NCBI GenBank assembly: GCA_904066235.2
Contig: CAJFCV020000006.1
Coordinates: 9,114,001 to 9,178,000 of the forward strand
Direction of reading: 5' to 3'
From: Bursaphelenchus xylophilus
Lineage: Eukaryota > Nematoda > Chromadorea > Rhabditida > Aphelenchoididae
DNA length: 64,000 bases
Shown here: positions 1-11,093 of the stretch, one piece after another
Position numbering within the stretch: the stretch's first letter is position 1
How the letters are laid out: every line of letters begins with the position of its first letter
The notes under the pieces: generated by a model
What the model was told of the DNA's origin: nothing
Seen by the model: only the letters and a program-made list of their open reading frames with translations
Databases searched by the model: none
Position numbers and translations under genes: made by a program

Positions 1-327
1 TCTACTCTGCCGACCAACTCAACCACAACCGTCCGCACAGAGGACAAAGAATCACGTCCAAACATTATCGGCTACTTCGATTCCCCACAAACTTCGAGGA
101 CGTCTTCTAAAACTACTGAAGAGTCTACAGCCAAAGAATTGCAATCTCGAAAACTAGAAGAAGACCTCGAGAGAGGAGAAAGGAAATCACATTCAAGTGA
201 AGATGAAATTGCGCCACTGCCAACGAAGAAGGAGAAAAATGAGAAAAAATTGGCGATCGATTTCAACAGTGAGATGACAAGACATTTGAGTCTGCCTTGT
301 GGCCCAAAAAATGTCTATATCGTCTAG
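1..327 (+). CDS. 3' end of an unidentified + strand gene (C-terminal 108 residues)
   Basis: Frame 1 is open from the first base to a TAG at 325-327. The encoded tail is polar and low in complexity: Ser/Thr-rich, then a charged Glu/Lys/Arg stretch with many acidic residues, then the last residues NVYIV. The base composition is GC-richer than the spacer after it, which supports coding. No domain is recognisable. A charged tail ending in a hydrophobic residue would suit a cytoplasmic C-terminus, even a PDZ ligand, but that is inference. The opposite-strand open frames over the same bases are serine-rich shadows. The 5' part and any splicing lie outside the window. Confidence 0.6.
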   Translation, partial: STLPTNSTTTVRTEDKESRPNIIGYFDSPQTSRTSSKTTEESTAKELQSRKLEEDLERGERKSHSSEDEIAPLPTKKEKNEKKLAIDFNSEMTRHLSLPCGPKNVYIV

Positions 328-650
328 AAGTCTCGAATTCCTTGACACATGTATAATATTGTCCGGCATTCCGTTTTGACGCAAATCTCTGATCAGATTT
401 ATCATACCCACTCCGAAATATCCACGACATTCACTTTAAATTGCCTATTCGACAAAACCTTTTACCTTTGAACATTTTTTTTTGCTCAATCCTTGTATTT
501 ATTGCATTTTATTGTTGTATTTTTGACATCTGTTATTTCTTACGCATCAGTTATGCATATCTGACATTATTTTTATGACATCTCCTCCTGCGAAAATGCG
601 GGCGGAATTTGTAGATAATGGTTATTTGACCGGTGAAGCCTCAGGGTAAT
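328..650. other. AT-rich spacer between two converging genes
   Basis: This holds the presumed 3' UTRs of the + strand gene ending at 327 and of the - strand synthetase. I see no gene. On the - strand the reading frame of the synthetase stays open from the TAA at 651-653 down to a second TAA at 573-575 (see findings). Confidence 0.5.
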
Positions 651-2638
651 TTAATTGTATATTGTATTATATTGCATCAAAATAAACTGGTAATTACTAC
701 TATCCACTGTAGAATAAGCCCCAAAAAATAATAAACTTACTGGCATCATTATGCTGAGTGGATTGCTTGAGCAAAAAGTACCGTAATCCATCTACGGTGA
801 GGAGATCTTTGATCAAAAATGGGTTCACAACATTGCCGATGCTCTTGGACATCTAAACAAAAAAAAATTGTGAAAAAAATTAGAAGTTCTCAAAAATCTT
901 TAGGTCGAAAAATGTCCAGAAATTGCAATCTAGATATGAGAAATAGTAGTTTCTTACCTTCCTTCCATCCACCAGCCAATGAGAATGAACGTAGATCTTT
1001 TTTGGCAATGGTAAATCAGCAGCCAATAGGAATGCTGGCCAGAATATCGCGTGGAATCTGCAAAAATCAACCTTATTCCCTACAACAAGACTAAAGATAG
1101 CATTGCCCAACTTTCATCAGTATCTAGTGCAATATCAAGTATAACATACGTCCGTATATCCTTCCCGATAAAATGAATGTCCGCCGGCCACAAATTCATC
1201 CATTTTGTGTCGGTGGGAAAGCCGGTTGCCGTTAAGTAGCTACACAGAGCGTCCAGCCATACATAGAGCTAGAATAATATTGGTCAACCAGAAAAGATCA
1301 TATAAAAAAATGCAAAACAAATTAAAATTGATCTCTTACAGTCTGCGAATCATCATCCGGGACTCTAATACCCCACTTTAACCGTGTGGAGTCTCTGGAA
1401 ATCGAGAGATCTTTCTGGGTCTTCAACGACTGTAGGATATGAGGGAGCTGACTGGCCGGGGAGATGGTACCTAAAAGAAGTCAAAATCGATAGGCAATAC
1501 TCTTAAACTAATCTAAGTCCTGATACCTCCATACGAAACTAAATAATGGACATTTTACAGCCAAAAATTGATATTGTACTAGGTCATATAGACCAAAACC
1601 TAAAAAATGATATCACAGAAGGTAAGATACTCATCCTCCTTGTGTTTCTTAACCTTTTGTCTCCACAAGCCCCACCTCACCTTGTGTAGTCAACCATTTG
1701 TGAATAGCATCTTTAAATTTTTCCAATTTGAACATGTAATTATCCTCTTGGATCCACTCAACTTTGGACAATGATTCCTTGGCCACCGTCACTTCCTCGC
1801 CATTTATATTCCGTTTTTCGATCTCTTCTTCGGTGTAAAATCTCTCGTCTACCATGGAATACCAACCTTCATAAGTCGACTTATAAATGTATCCATTTGA
1901 TTTTAGGCGATTCCACATTTCTGAATAGGAAAAATGTTACAGTAACCCAAATGAAAAGATCAGATGTTGATGAAATTTTTTGGTATGATTTCCAGAGAAT
2001 GTGCGTTAATTTCTAACAACATCTAGCGCGGATTTTAAACAGTAAATAAACTTTTTTCCCCAAATCATCAAAAAATCTCGTTTTTTCAAATTAAAACGCG
2101 TATAACTCGGTTGGTTATGCATAAAACGGCCTGAAATTTTCCCTCATTCCTTCTAAAGCCATAATCTTTATCAGAGTTAAGTTTCATCGACATTCAAAAA
2201 AACCTTCGCCTTCAATTTGACATATTACACTTGCCTTTAACAGTAACTTCGTGTTCCGGATCCGTGGTCCTCAAATTCCTCGTATATCCAATGTTAAACT
2301 CCTCAAACAACAATCTAAATCGCTCTGCATAGAAATCGCAATGTTCCTTCGGCGTCTTTCCACTATTTTTTGCGGCTGTTTGGACTTTAATTCCATGTTC
2401 GTCAGTCCCGACGATAAATTGATGCAAATTGTCTGATTTTTTGTTTTCCTTCAGCAAAGTCCATCGATGATTGGCGTCAGCCAACAAAGCAGAGTATAAA
2501 TGACCAATATGCGGTTCTAAATACTTTATTTGACACTAATTGGAGGGACTTACCTCCGTTTACATAAAACATTGGTGCTGTAATGTAATGTTTCCATCGT
2601 ACGCCCGGAATTTTTGAGAAACAAAGGCGTTTGAGCAT
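651..2638 (-). CDS. mars-2: mitochondrial-type methionyl-tRNA synthetase, short C-terminus
   Basis: The enzyme charges tRNA-Met with methionine and most resembles the mitochondrial form. Exons (- strand order): 2554-2638, 2235-2516, 1681-1920, 1340-1470, 1150-1268, 958-1057, 741-852, and a tentative last exon 651-706. Phases agree throughout. Visible motifs are PHIGHLY (HIGH class I signature, end of exon 1 into exon 2), GTDEHG, DLSISR, WLDALCSYLT and KMSKS, which is split by the intron between 958 and 852. Intron 2 needs a GC-AG donor (AAAG/GCAAGT) to keep the frame. The start is the only ATG that leads into TAPMFYVNG. The model ends soon after the catalytic core, at about 374 residues; family members carry a further anticodon-binding domain of roughly 180 residues that I cannot find. 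It lies 247 bp behind the methyltransferase on the same strand, so the two could form an operon. Confidence 0.85.
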
Positions 2639-2885
2639 GAGTAATTGAATACAATGCTACTAACCGTATTTTAAAAATCACTTTACTATGAACTTTTCAG
2701 TATTTTTTGGAGTTCTAACCTTAGTTTAGATATCAAATCATCTAAAAATAAAAAATAACAATAAATTTATTTGAATTCGAAAACAATAACAGATAATAAT
2801 GATACAGTAATTAACAAGTCCTAATTTTGCTCAGACCCCACAAATGGCCCATTTTTGTCGTACTTGATCATGATCAAGGAGATCA

Positions 2886-4172
2886 TCATGAATTTTCTGC
2901 CGGTTTTTTCTTCTTATCTGACCTCTTTTCCTCAATATTCTCTTCACTCTGAGCCTTCTGTTTCTCTGCCACGGTCTTCAACAACTCCGGATCTCTAGTC
3001 TGGCTTTCCTTTAGACTTTCCACAGCCAAATGATACTTGATTTCCTCTTCTAATGCGGCCATTTTCTCTTCAAATGAGACATCTTCCTCTTCTGCACTGG
3101 GCTTGCGCGCATAAATGATTTGGACTTCTCGGTCTGGTGTTATTTTGTGGTATTTTAGCTGAAAAATCAAATTTTCATAACCTACAATCACTCCTTTGCC
3201 CATAAAATTCGAAAAACACAGCAAATTTTTTAAAAAAATCCTCACTTCAACGTCTTTGAAGCCTTGAGGTTCCAAATGTTCTAGGTAATTCATTGGGTCC
3301 CACCGACTTCTTTCAATTACTCCCCATTTTTCCAGATCTTCTAGTCTAAAACAAGATAAAACTAATTAAAATCCTTTACCTTTTCACTTCCAATCCACAC
3401 AACAACAGTCCGTTCGGCTTTAGCACTCTCCGGATCTCCTTAAGGATCGCTGGGAACGATCTCTGTCCCCAAAAATAGAAAACGTCCACGTGAAAAACGG
3501 AGTCGAAGAAGTCTGATGGGTACGGTAAATCTATGAGGAATGGGAGCTGAAAACAGGACAATAGCAATATGAAACGACACAATCTAAAATCAGAAACAAA
3601 TTAAAACATAAAATACTGACCTTGTCTAATATAACATTTTTGTCTTCCTCAATCTCGATTAAATACTTCTTCTTCACGATCCTCTCCATCTCTTCGCTTG
3701 CTTCCAAGCCGAAGATCATTCCCTTTTCGCCTAATTTCTCCAAGACAGCATCGATTCCATAGCCACGGCCGTATCCAAGCTCCAACACCTTTGAATCTAA
3801 AAAATTATATTGTACATCAACATAGGCGACTTCAGGTCAAAATGTTAGTGGATTTGATCTAAAAAAGACTTGAATAGGCTTCAAACAACTCCGTCCAGCT
3901 ATTTATACCTAAACACAAAAGTAACTAACTGAAAGACATACCTGGCTGCACATTGAGTTCTTCCACGACCTTCCTGACCAATGGCTCATTGTAATTCGCC
4001 CATCTTTTCGTAATCATACTTCCAAAAAACCCTTTTACCGGGCGGGCATACTGAAAAAAAACTACTTATTATTTTTAGACACAAAAGAAAACAAATATCC
4101 TTGTTGTTTTCTCACCTGAACTCTGAGATCTGAAGCCAGCATCTGCATCAATTTTTTGCCAAGACCCGACAT
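2886..4172 (-). CDS. class I SAM-dependent methyltransferase
   Basis: Exons: 4116-4172, 3942-4050, 3621-3796, 3380-3546, 3246-3345, 2886-3158; 882 nt, 293 residues, all phases consistent. Motif I of the Rossmann fold is VLELGYGRGYG at about residues 58-68, followed by an acidic strand end (GLEAS). A Methyltransf_11-type core continues with FDSVFHVDVFYFW and LKEIRRVLKPNG. The C-terminal 70 residues are a highly charged Lys/Glu helix, probably an extension. The substrate is unknown; the fold resembles small-molecule methyltransferases, but I do not assign one. It is the upstream member of a possible two-gene operon with the synthetase. Confidence 0.8.
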
Positions 4173-4790
4173 TTTATTTTGCCAAATCTATCTATGAAAG
4201 TCACGCAAACTCATGATATTGGTCCAAAGAATACCAAAACGGCTCCGGAAATCCAAGGAAAATCTCCGAAAATTATTTTGATGCAGAATGCCAAGATTTT
4301 CGCAGAAATTTTTTCGTGTCGGGAAGCATGTCTAAAATACAAGAAGCTACCGTAAAATTTTCCAGGCAACGAATTAGACCCCTGCTTGTCGTTGAAGGCA
4401 TGGCAGTGCTGTCTGCGAATTTCAAGGGTCTCAAAGACATAAATATATTATTGATGTCTAAACCAAGGTCTTTTGATGAAGTGGTTTCTGCAACTCCTTT
4501 TACTCTTATTATTTTACTCTTTTAGTCAGCCTTGGTAAACACCGAATGTTTTGAAAACGTTTCTATTCACTTTCTTTTCTGAACGGCCCTTGAGAAGAAT
4601 AATTTTTGGAAGAAGCAGCTGATGTCCTTTTCCTCGTCGTTTTTTTGCTGTAAATAACCTTCAATCAACTAACAGACTCTTTTCTTTTATTGCTAAGGGC
4701 ATTCGGTTTACGTTATTGCTCTGCGAACTAGAGTTTAGTCCGTCAAGTCAAGAGTTTTCCTCGGGTTTTGACCAATTACGACATCATTAA
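4173..4790. other. intergenic region between divergent genes
   Basis: This region separates the methyltransferase (-) from a small secreted-peptide gene (+), so it should hold both promoters. A short + frame of 69 codons at 4316-4525 is open but has no splice or domain support; I do not call it a gene. Confidence 0.4.
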
Positions 4791-4803
4791 TTTTAGGTCA
4801 AAA

Positions 4804-5064
4804 ATGAAGACAATGTCTTTACTACTGCTGCTTTCTGTATGTGTCACGATCTCAACTGCATTGCCGAGTGTAAGGACTCTTCTTTACTTTGGCTCAGGAA
4901 TTCATGCCACTCCAGATGATCTGAACAGTTTATTTGTGGCCAAAAGACAAAGTGGATTCAGATCAACATTCAACGATAATCGGGAGGAACGAGAGCACGG
5001 TCGAGTGAAGGCGCTGTCAAGGCAACATGAACTCGATTTTGTACCATTTGTCAGACATCCATAG
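4804..5064 (+). CDS. small secreted protein, possible neuropeptide-like precursor
   Basis: Single exon, 86 residues. The start is fixed by the TTTTAG acceptor at 4791-4796 followed by a 7-base leader, as expected for trans-splicing. Residues 1-19 form a clear signal peptide (MKT then a Leu/Ser/Val/Thr core, ending STA/LPS). The remaining 67 residues have no cysteine, contain one dibasic KR at 47-48 and several single Arg sites, and end in FVRHP. Length, signal peptide and dibasic site suit a neuropeptide-like or other secreted peptide precursor; no known family is recognised. A polyadenylation-like AATAAA follows the stop (5083-5088). Confidence 0.6.
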   Translation: MKTMSLLLLLSVCVTISTALPSVRTLLYFGSGIHATPDDLNSLFVAKRQSGFRSTFNDNREEREHGRVKALSRQHELDFVPFVRHP

Positions 5065-5953
5065 GGATATCACTTGATTTTGAATAAAATTTGGCCTGAT
5101 GAACTCGTTTAATATAATAATAATAATAAAAAATGTTTAGATTTAATCTTGTTGAAAATTGTCGTTGACTGAGATTAGGGGTTTTCAAAACCTATTTATA
5201 TAAGGTCTTATTGTTAGTTTGCACTTTACTGAACCTTAATAAATTTTTGGGATCTCGAGAAAATTTATTGTTTTGAGATACGTATTTCAAACAAATAATT
5301 GACATTCCGTTCGAAGTGAGAGTATCAAATCTCCTTCAAAAATCAATGTTTTCCTCTTAGCTTCACACAGTCGGTATCTCCAATTTGTCTGCCCTCTCTC
5401 TTCATCTTCCATAGTCTTTCATCTTTTAAAAAATAAAGTTGAATATCTGAGCTCAGCTTTTCGAACGTGAGCTAAAATTCTTAACAATCGGTGTATTCCC
5501 CAGGCAGACCACGCCGGCCAAATTTGAAGGCGATAGAATTCTCACACCTCTAGCAATCCCCCTTTCAATTATAACATGTTTAAGATCAGAAACAATCCTT
5601 TATTATTCACAAATGTTTAGGCTCGCTGTCAGTCGGCCGACATAAATATTTTTCGATCCCTGCAGCTCCATAGTACAGTTAAATACATATAAAATTTCAA
5701 AACGAAAACATGTCAACGAAATCCCCCGCTCATTGTTTATGTCCCAACCCTACGAATCTTATTTGAAGCTGCCAATATTACGAGCCAAATCGTTTGTTTA
5801 TACGGCCTTTATAAGCACATTCCGCATCCTCGAGTCACTAAGGGTTGAAATTGCGGAAACAACGTGACTCCAGATATTTTTTGACCAGGAAGTTGTTCGA
5901 TTATTAATACTGTTGGATAATATTTTTATTTCTGATTCATAAACGAACAAAAG
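5065..5953. other. intergenic region between two small secreted-peptide genes
   Basis: AT-rich. I see no coding frame with splice support. It probably carries the 3' UTR of the first peptide gene and the promoter of the second. Confidence 0.4.
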
Positions 5954-6560
5954 ATGAGGTTCTCCATCGCGTTTTTGCTTGTGATGATGATTTGTTGTGT
6001 AATACAGACAATGGCAGTGCCTCCGCCGGCGGGATTGTTCAGACATGGAGGCGGTAGAGCAAGCAGAGGACGGGGAAAGAGAGATCTTGATCAGGTTATG
6101 TAAGTTTCGACGAAAAAATCACCGCACAAGTTAGCCGGCCAAAAAAAAAGCGTTTTTCTCACTTCGCAGTGTGCGCTCTTTCTCCAGTAGGCAAATATCG
6201 TTGAAAATATCGGCTGCCTCTGCAAAGCGCAAACGATAATTTTTGGGATTTAATATTTGTTGTAGGCTTAACATGTGTGCAAATTTTAAAAAATCAGGGC
6301 GGTCCGCTTCGACCACATTTTGTCGGTGGTCTACAAGGACGTAGCTGAAGAATTGGTCTGAAAATTTGTGAGGTTTTTTAACACAGGTAGCTAACTTTTT
6401 TGGGAGGTTTTTATGGCCAGGGTAGCGCATGTACGTAAAGTTTGAAGATTTTTTTTTGAAAAATGGATTTCCCTATTTTGCGGTCAAGTCATAGCTTGTT
6501 TATAATTCTTTTGCTTTCAGTCATCCCTACATCATCCCTTTGACCAACGTCAAGAAATGA
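5954..6560 (+). CDS. small secreted peptide precursor with GKR site
   Basis: Two exons, 5954-6099 and 6521-6560 (donor AT/GTAAGT, acceptor TTTCAG), 61 residues. Residues 1-21 are a signal peptide. The mature part holds a Gly/Arg-rich stretch ending in GKR at 41-43, the usual site for cleavage and C-terminal amidation, then a short tail ending LTNVKK. The layout is that of a neuropeptide-like protein, although no known peptide family is recognised. The 421-bp intron is long for this window and contains an antisense-oriented copy of a dispersed repeat (6191-6230), so the 99-codon - strand frame there is probably repeat sequence and not a gene. Confidence 0.6.
6191..6230 (-). repeat. copy of the GCCGAGATATTC hairpin-like repeat family
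   Basis: Read on the - strand this stretch carries GCAGAGGCAGCCGATATT, then TTTCAACGATATTTGC and an AGAGCGC-type tail. That is the same word order as the copies near 35.78, 38.80, 39.58 and 47.40 kb. It sits in the intron of the small peptide gene. Confidence 0.45.
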
Positions 6561-7501
6561 CAACCGCTTCTCTGACTGCAACATATTCTCACCTCCTTTT
6601 GCTCTTTTCACAATTGCTATTACGATCGCATTTAGGCTTTGTTAGACATCATAGACCGCAAGTTAAGCACAAGATTATATTTGGTTGTATATAAAGACTC
6701 CGAATAAATCGATTTTACAATAGATTCGATGATTTTGAAGGGTGAATTTGCAGAGTTACCGTTGTTTTGATTTAGAATCGGTTGTGGTTGAATAAACAAA
6801 GCAGAAGTCAGTGTGGGAGGTCGACAACAACTTTAAATGACAATTAAAGAAGCGCCTTTTGCATTGTAAAAGTCAGCTGCTTCAAGGCTGATTTTGTTAT
6901 CTGCTTGAGGCGCTTTTCAAACCATTATTTTATGATTACTTTATAAAGAAGAAGAGAGGTTCCGGCTTTTGTAAGCGTTTAAATTGTGAAAAATGCAAAC
7001 AATTTTTATCTATTCTGCACGGTGTAGAATGACCTTAAAACGGGTACGTGGTGCGAAAAATGTAAAACGCGCCATGCGTCGGCGATAAAAAAAAACTCTA
7101 CGAATATAAAAACGCACTACAAAGTTTCAAACAAGAACTTTGAATGCTTTATAAACCAAGATATTTTCACGGTGCGATCACTTTCTTATGCTACAAAATT
7201 TGTATGTATAAAAGGGTCTTCAAATGCAGTGCCAAGGTTTATTGTTTCCCATTTTTCGAATTGTCAGAAATCACCGTTTTCTCAAACGCTGCGAAACTTT
7301 GTTTTCATTATCAAAACTTATTTATTATTCTGCCTGTTTTGCGAAAAGCCTGCTATATAAGTTGTAGTGCCTTTTGTTGCGTAAATCGCGAATTGATTTC
7401 GATTTCTTTGAGCGACCAGCTGTAAGGATCACTGTGTAACGGAGAGTCTGATTGATACAACTGGTGCAACTGCTAATTAAAATTGTAATTGAATTCAAAG
7501 G
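6561..7501. other. intergenic region upstream of MECR gene
   Basis: It holds the 3' UTR of the peptide gene and the presumed promoter of the reductase. Overlapping short + frames at 7144-7425 have no domain or splice support. I see nothing else. Confidence 0.35.
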
Positions 7502-9009
7502 ATGGAGTGTTTTCCGGGTGATCCTGATCAAAAATTGAGTGTGAGATGCTTGCGATTTCATAAAACTGGAGATCCACGGAAAGTAAGTGAAATGAAAAAG
7601 TGCTTCAAGAGAGACGGCCGGATTTTAATGACAATTCATATATTCCGGGTGCCTTTTAGGTGCTCCAATTAGATCGTATCTTCATCTCCACCAATCTGAA
7701 GCCAAACGAAGTGCTGATCCGATATCAAGCAGCCACAATCTTGCCGGCTCATATCAATATTGTTGAAGGGACCTATGTTGTGAAGGCAATTCCTCCCGCA
7801 ATCCCTGGAAATGAAGCTATTGGATTTGTGGAAAAAGTAAGATTGAGTGTATTTCTGCTCTGTGCCTCTTAATCCCGACCAATTTCTTTATCAAAACATA
7901 ATTTTTTGGCTTAAAATCACCATCGATGTCATGTATAATATAATTTAAATTCCAGATCGGATCAGATGTCCGTTCCCTTCAAGTTGGCGACAAAGTAATT
8001 CCATTGGACTCAAAAGGAGCCTGGACTGAGTATGAGATCCAAACAGAAGACAAATGCTTCAAAATTCACCCATCTGTGGATATAGGAACAGCCGTAACAA
8101 TGCTCAGCAACCCAATTACTGCGTGGAAAATGCTCAAAAAGTATGTCAAATTGGAAAAAGGAGATCTTATTGTGCAAAACCTGGCCAATTCGCATTGCGG
8201 CCAGTCGGTGATTCAGATCGCAAATGGTAATTTTATGTATATTTGTACATGATGATGAATATTTTTTTGAAGTTTTTGAAAATTAAACTAATCTAATGAG
8301 GTATCTTTTAGCCCTCGGTTACAAAACAGTGAATGTAGTGCGGAATCGTCCGGATATTGAAGATCTGAAGAGACAATTGAAAGATATGGGAGCTGATTTT
8401 GTTTACACTGAAGAGGAATTTGTGAATATTTCAAAAAATTTCCAAAAGACCTTCGGAACCCAGCCCAAATTGGCATTAAATGGGGCAGGAGGGAGGAGTT
8501 CGTTGGCGTTGGCCGGATGTTTGGCCAATAACGGAATTATGTTGGTATATGGTAAGATTTTTTTCAAAAAATGATGACTGTATAAACGAAACAAAAATTT
8601 CTATAAAAATGATTGTTTTAAGGGAATATTTTTGATCCAAATAACCGTTATTTACAGGTGGAATGTCCAAGAAGCCCCATCAAATCTCCACGGCAGCTCT
8701 GGTCTTCAGAAATATCCGGGTTTTGGGGGTCCCAGCTGGATTTTATTTGAGGCCAGAAAACCAAAAAGAAAGATTGGAATTTCTGAATGAAGTTCATGTA
8801 AGAAAAAGTTTATACAAGTACTTTTCCACCTCTAAAATTTGTTTTGATTATGATTTTTTCAGAAACTAGCGATCGAAAAGAAATTACGAGGACCGGAAAT
8901 GGATTTTGTCCCAATGGAGAGGTTTTTAGAGGCCATGGAGAAGACTTTATCAGGGAAGAATCGAAAACAGTTGTTGATCCTGGACCCAGTTATTAGCTCA
9001 AGATTGTAA
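7502..9009 (+). CDS. mecr-1: mitochondrial trans-2-enoyl-CoA/ACP reductase (MECR family)
   Basis: This enzyme does the last, NADPH-dependent reduction in mitochondrial type II fatty-acid synthesis, the route that supplies octanoate for lipoic acid. Exons: 7502-7582, 7660-7836, 7956-8226, 8312-8551, 8658-8797, 8863-9009; 1056 nt, 351 residues, phases all agree. Family marks: substrate-side block ILPAHINIVEGTY with the expected catalytic Tyr at about residue 66, PGNEAIGFVEK, the NADP-binding block NLANSHCGQSVIQIAN running into ALGYKTVNVVRNRPDI, and NGAGG. The C-terminal region keeps the family pattern. The N-terminus (MECFPGDP) is not an obvious mitochondrial targeting peptide, so a further 5' exon may exist. 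Intron 2 carries a CATGTATAATATAA copy of the dispersed motif just before its acceptor. Confidence 0.88.
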
Positions 9010-9516
9010 AAATACTATTTATATTAAGTATAAAGAGGAATTTGACATTTTTTAAAAAGTCTTTCATTTTTGATGACACTTTTTTTCTTTTTGCTGTAAG
9101 GCAAGTCACACAGCAATTTTTCGGCCTTAAAATCTCTAGTTTCTGAAAAACGCGAGCTAAGAATCTAGAGAATCTTGGATTCGCTTCAAAAAGGACCAAT
9201 CTTAGAAAGCATTAATTTTTTGCCAAGTTTAATATAAAAATTGGAACGACAAATTTTTAGGTATTCCCATCTCTAGCCTATTTTAGAGCTTTTATTGACT
9301 TTTTTACTGACAATCAGTAACTTTACTATATTCAAAGTGATACTACATCCCCCGTTTATCACTCCCTTGCAACCTTTTCTCCATCCAAAAATTCCTGACC
9401 CAATTTCGAATCAGTTCAAAAAAATCTCGGTCAATCGCCAAACTAAAGTCATCGAAGGTATTTTTTCGATAAAACACATCGAGAAAGGCGCTTCCGAAGT
9501 CAGACTCTCGACGAAA
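9010..9516. other. intergenic region upstream of the collagen gene
   Basis: AT-rich, with several TTTTAG words that could act as trans-splice acceptors. The collagen frame stays open upstream of its ATG (from about 9295) but contains no earlier ATG. Confidence 0.4.
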
Positions 9517-10822
9517 ATGCTCTTCGGGAGCCATGGCGCCGTCTATTCGGCATCGATTTGCTCTACCTTCTGTCTTATGGCCACAATTGTTGTACTGCCC
9601 ATAGTGCACTTGAAGATGCAGCAGAAAATCAGCATAATGCTGAGCGACGTGGAATTATGCAAGGTGAGTTCTGAAGGTGTTAATAGGCCGCAAAAGGCAT
9701 AACTTGCTATCTGGAAGGTTTATTTTTACTTTACGACATTAATTTATATTATCCATCCCATTTCAGTTGGAATCTCGCGATTTATGGAAGCAGATGACGT
9801 TTGCCAAACCCGAGGCTTCCCGACAGAAACGTGGATACGATTCCAATCCTTATGGCGCAGGAGCTGCCGGAGCTGGGGCTTGTTGTGCTTGCACTCAGGG
9901 CGGCCCTGGCCCTCGAGGACCGCCTGGAAAGGATGGAAAGCCAGGAAAAGATGGGTTCCCGGGAACTGACGGTCAGCCAGGACGTCCTGGAAAGTATCTT
10001 CCTGCCCCACCAGCCGGAACAAATTCTTGTCAGAAGGTAGGAAATGATCTTTGATAACTTTTGATCTCAGGTGTCTAAAACAATATCGATTTCATTTTTC
10101 AAAAAAAAAACTGTTTTCTATTCCGTGATTAATATACTTCTGAATGAGTGACTAATCCTTATTTTCAGTGTCCACCTGGCCCACCCGGACCACCAGGCCT
10201 TCCCGGAGCCAAAGGCTCCCGAGGTCCCGCCGGAATCCCAGGAAGAGCCGGAAAGTCTGGAGAAAACAACCGACCCGGCCCTCCAGGTCCTCCTGGACCG
10301 CGTGGAGAACCCGGTCCGCCAGGACCAAAAGGAGTCCCCGGAGATCGCGGAAAGGTTCTGAACGGCGCTCCGCCAGGTCCTCCCGGTCCCGCCGGCCGAG
10401 TCGGACCTCGCGGACAGCCCGGAGGAAGAGGGCACGACGGGAAACCCGGTCTTCCCGGACCAAACGGAATCCGCGGAGGGGTCGGAGATCGTGGAGCGCC
10501 CGGAAACCCAGGTCTGCCCGGCCCACAAGGACCGCCCGGAGAGCCGGGAATGCCCGGATCTTGCAGTCATTGCGAGGGAAACCAAGGTCCGGCTGGGAAT
10601 GCGGGAGGCAGTGATGGTGGTTATACTGATAATCAGCCAACTCGGCGGCCAGGTCCAAGTGCTCCGGCTGCTGGGCCATACGAAGAGCCAGTGGCACCAC
10701 CAAAAGAAGTCAGCAGTGCCAGTTATGGAGGTGGGAATGACGGGCAAAACGGAGGATATCAAAGCGGACAAGGATCAAGTGGAGGGACTCAAAAGGGGAG
10801 CGAATACCTCTGGATGAACTGA
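9517..10822 (+). CDS. cuticle collagen
   Basis: Structural protein of the nematode cuticle, secreted by the hypodermis. Exons: 9517-9663, 9767-10036, 10169-10822; 356 residues. The N-terminal block has a membrane-type segment (residues about 5-30), then [15 protein letters not shown], the typical nematode collagen region before the processing site. RQKRG at about residues 70-74 fits the subtilisin-like cleavage site. Paired cysteines (CCACTQGG) precede a short Gly-X-Y block; after a non-collagenous gap with one Cys, the main Gly-X-Y domain runs through exon 3 with small breaks (including LNGAPPGPP). It ends with Cys pairs (CSHC) and a Gly/Ser/Gln-rich tail. The triplet DNA makes long shadow frames on both strands; these are not genes. 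It converges on the Argonaute gene. Confidence 0.92.
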
Positions 10823-11093
10823 GCGTAATCATCTAATACAAACTTGTAATAATCTAATAAATCGTCTCCGCACGGCTACTACAATTTCTTAAAACTAATA
10901 AAAAGCATCGAACTTCAACCCCAAACCAAATAACACCAACCTTGGCGAACAAAGAAACTTTATTCAACAAAATAAACTACAATAACTGTTTTTTTGGGTT
11001 TCAGCACGATGATTGTTACTAGAGATTTGGATAAATAAAATAAATAAGGCAGTTTAAACTCGATTGAATCGAAAAAATACATAAACATGAGAC
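10823..11093. other. 3' UTR space between converging collagen and Argonaute genes
   Basis: Several AATAAA words on + (10857, 10969, 11033) lie here. No gene is visible. Confidence 0.4.

Noticed and set aside
4316..4525. 69-codon + frame between divergent genes
   Set aside because: No acceptor near the ATG, hydrophobic tail from a T-rich stretch, no similarity.
6131..6430. 99-codon - strand frame in the small-peptide intron
   Set aside because: Its 3' half is a copy of the dispersed GCCGAG repeat; no splice support and no domain.
10118..10771. Long open frames on the - strand and in other + frames over the collagen
   Set aside because: The Gly-X-Y coding repeat has few stops in any frame; products are low-complexity Ser/Arg/Trp strings with no family.
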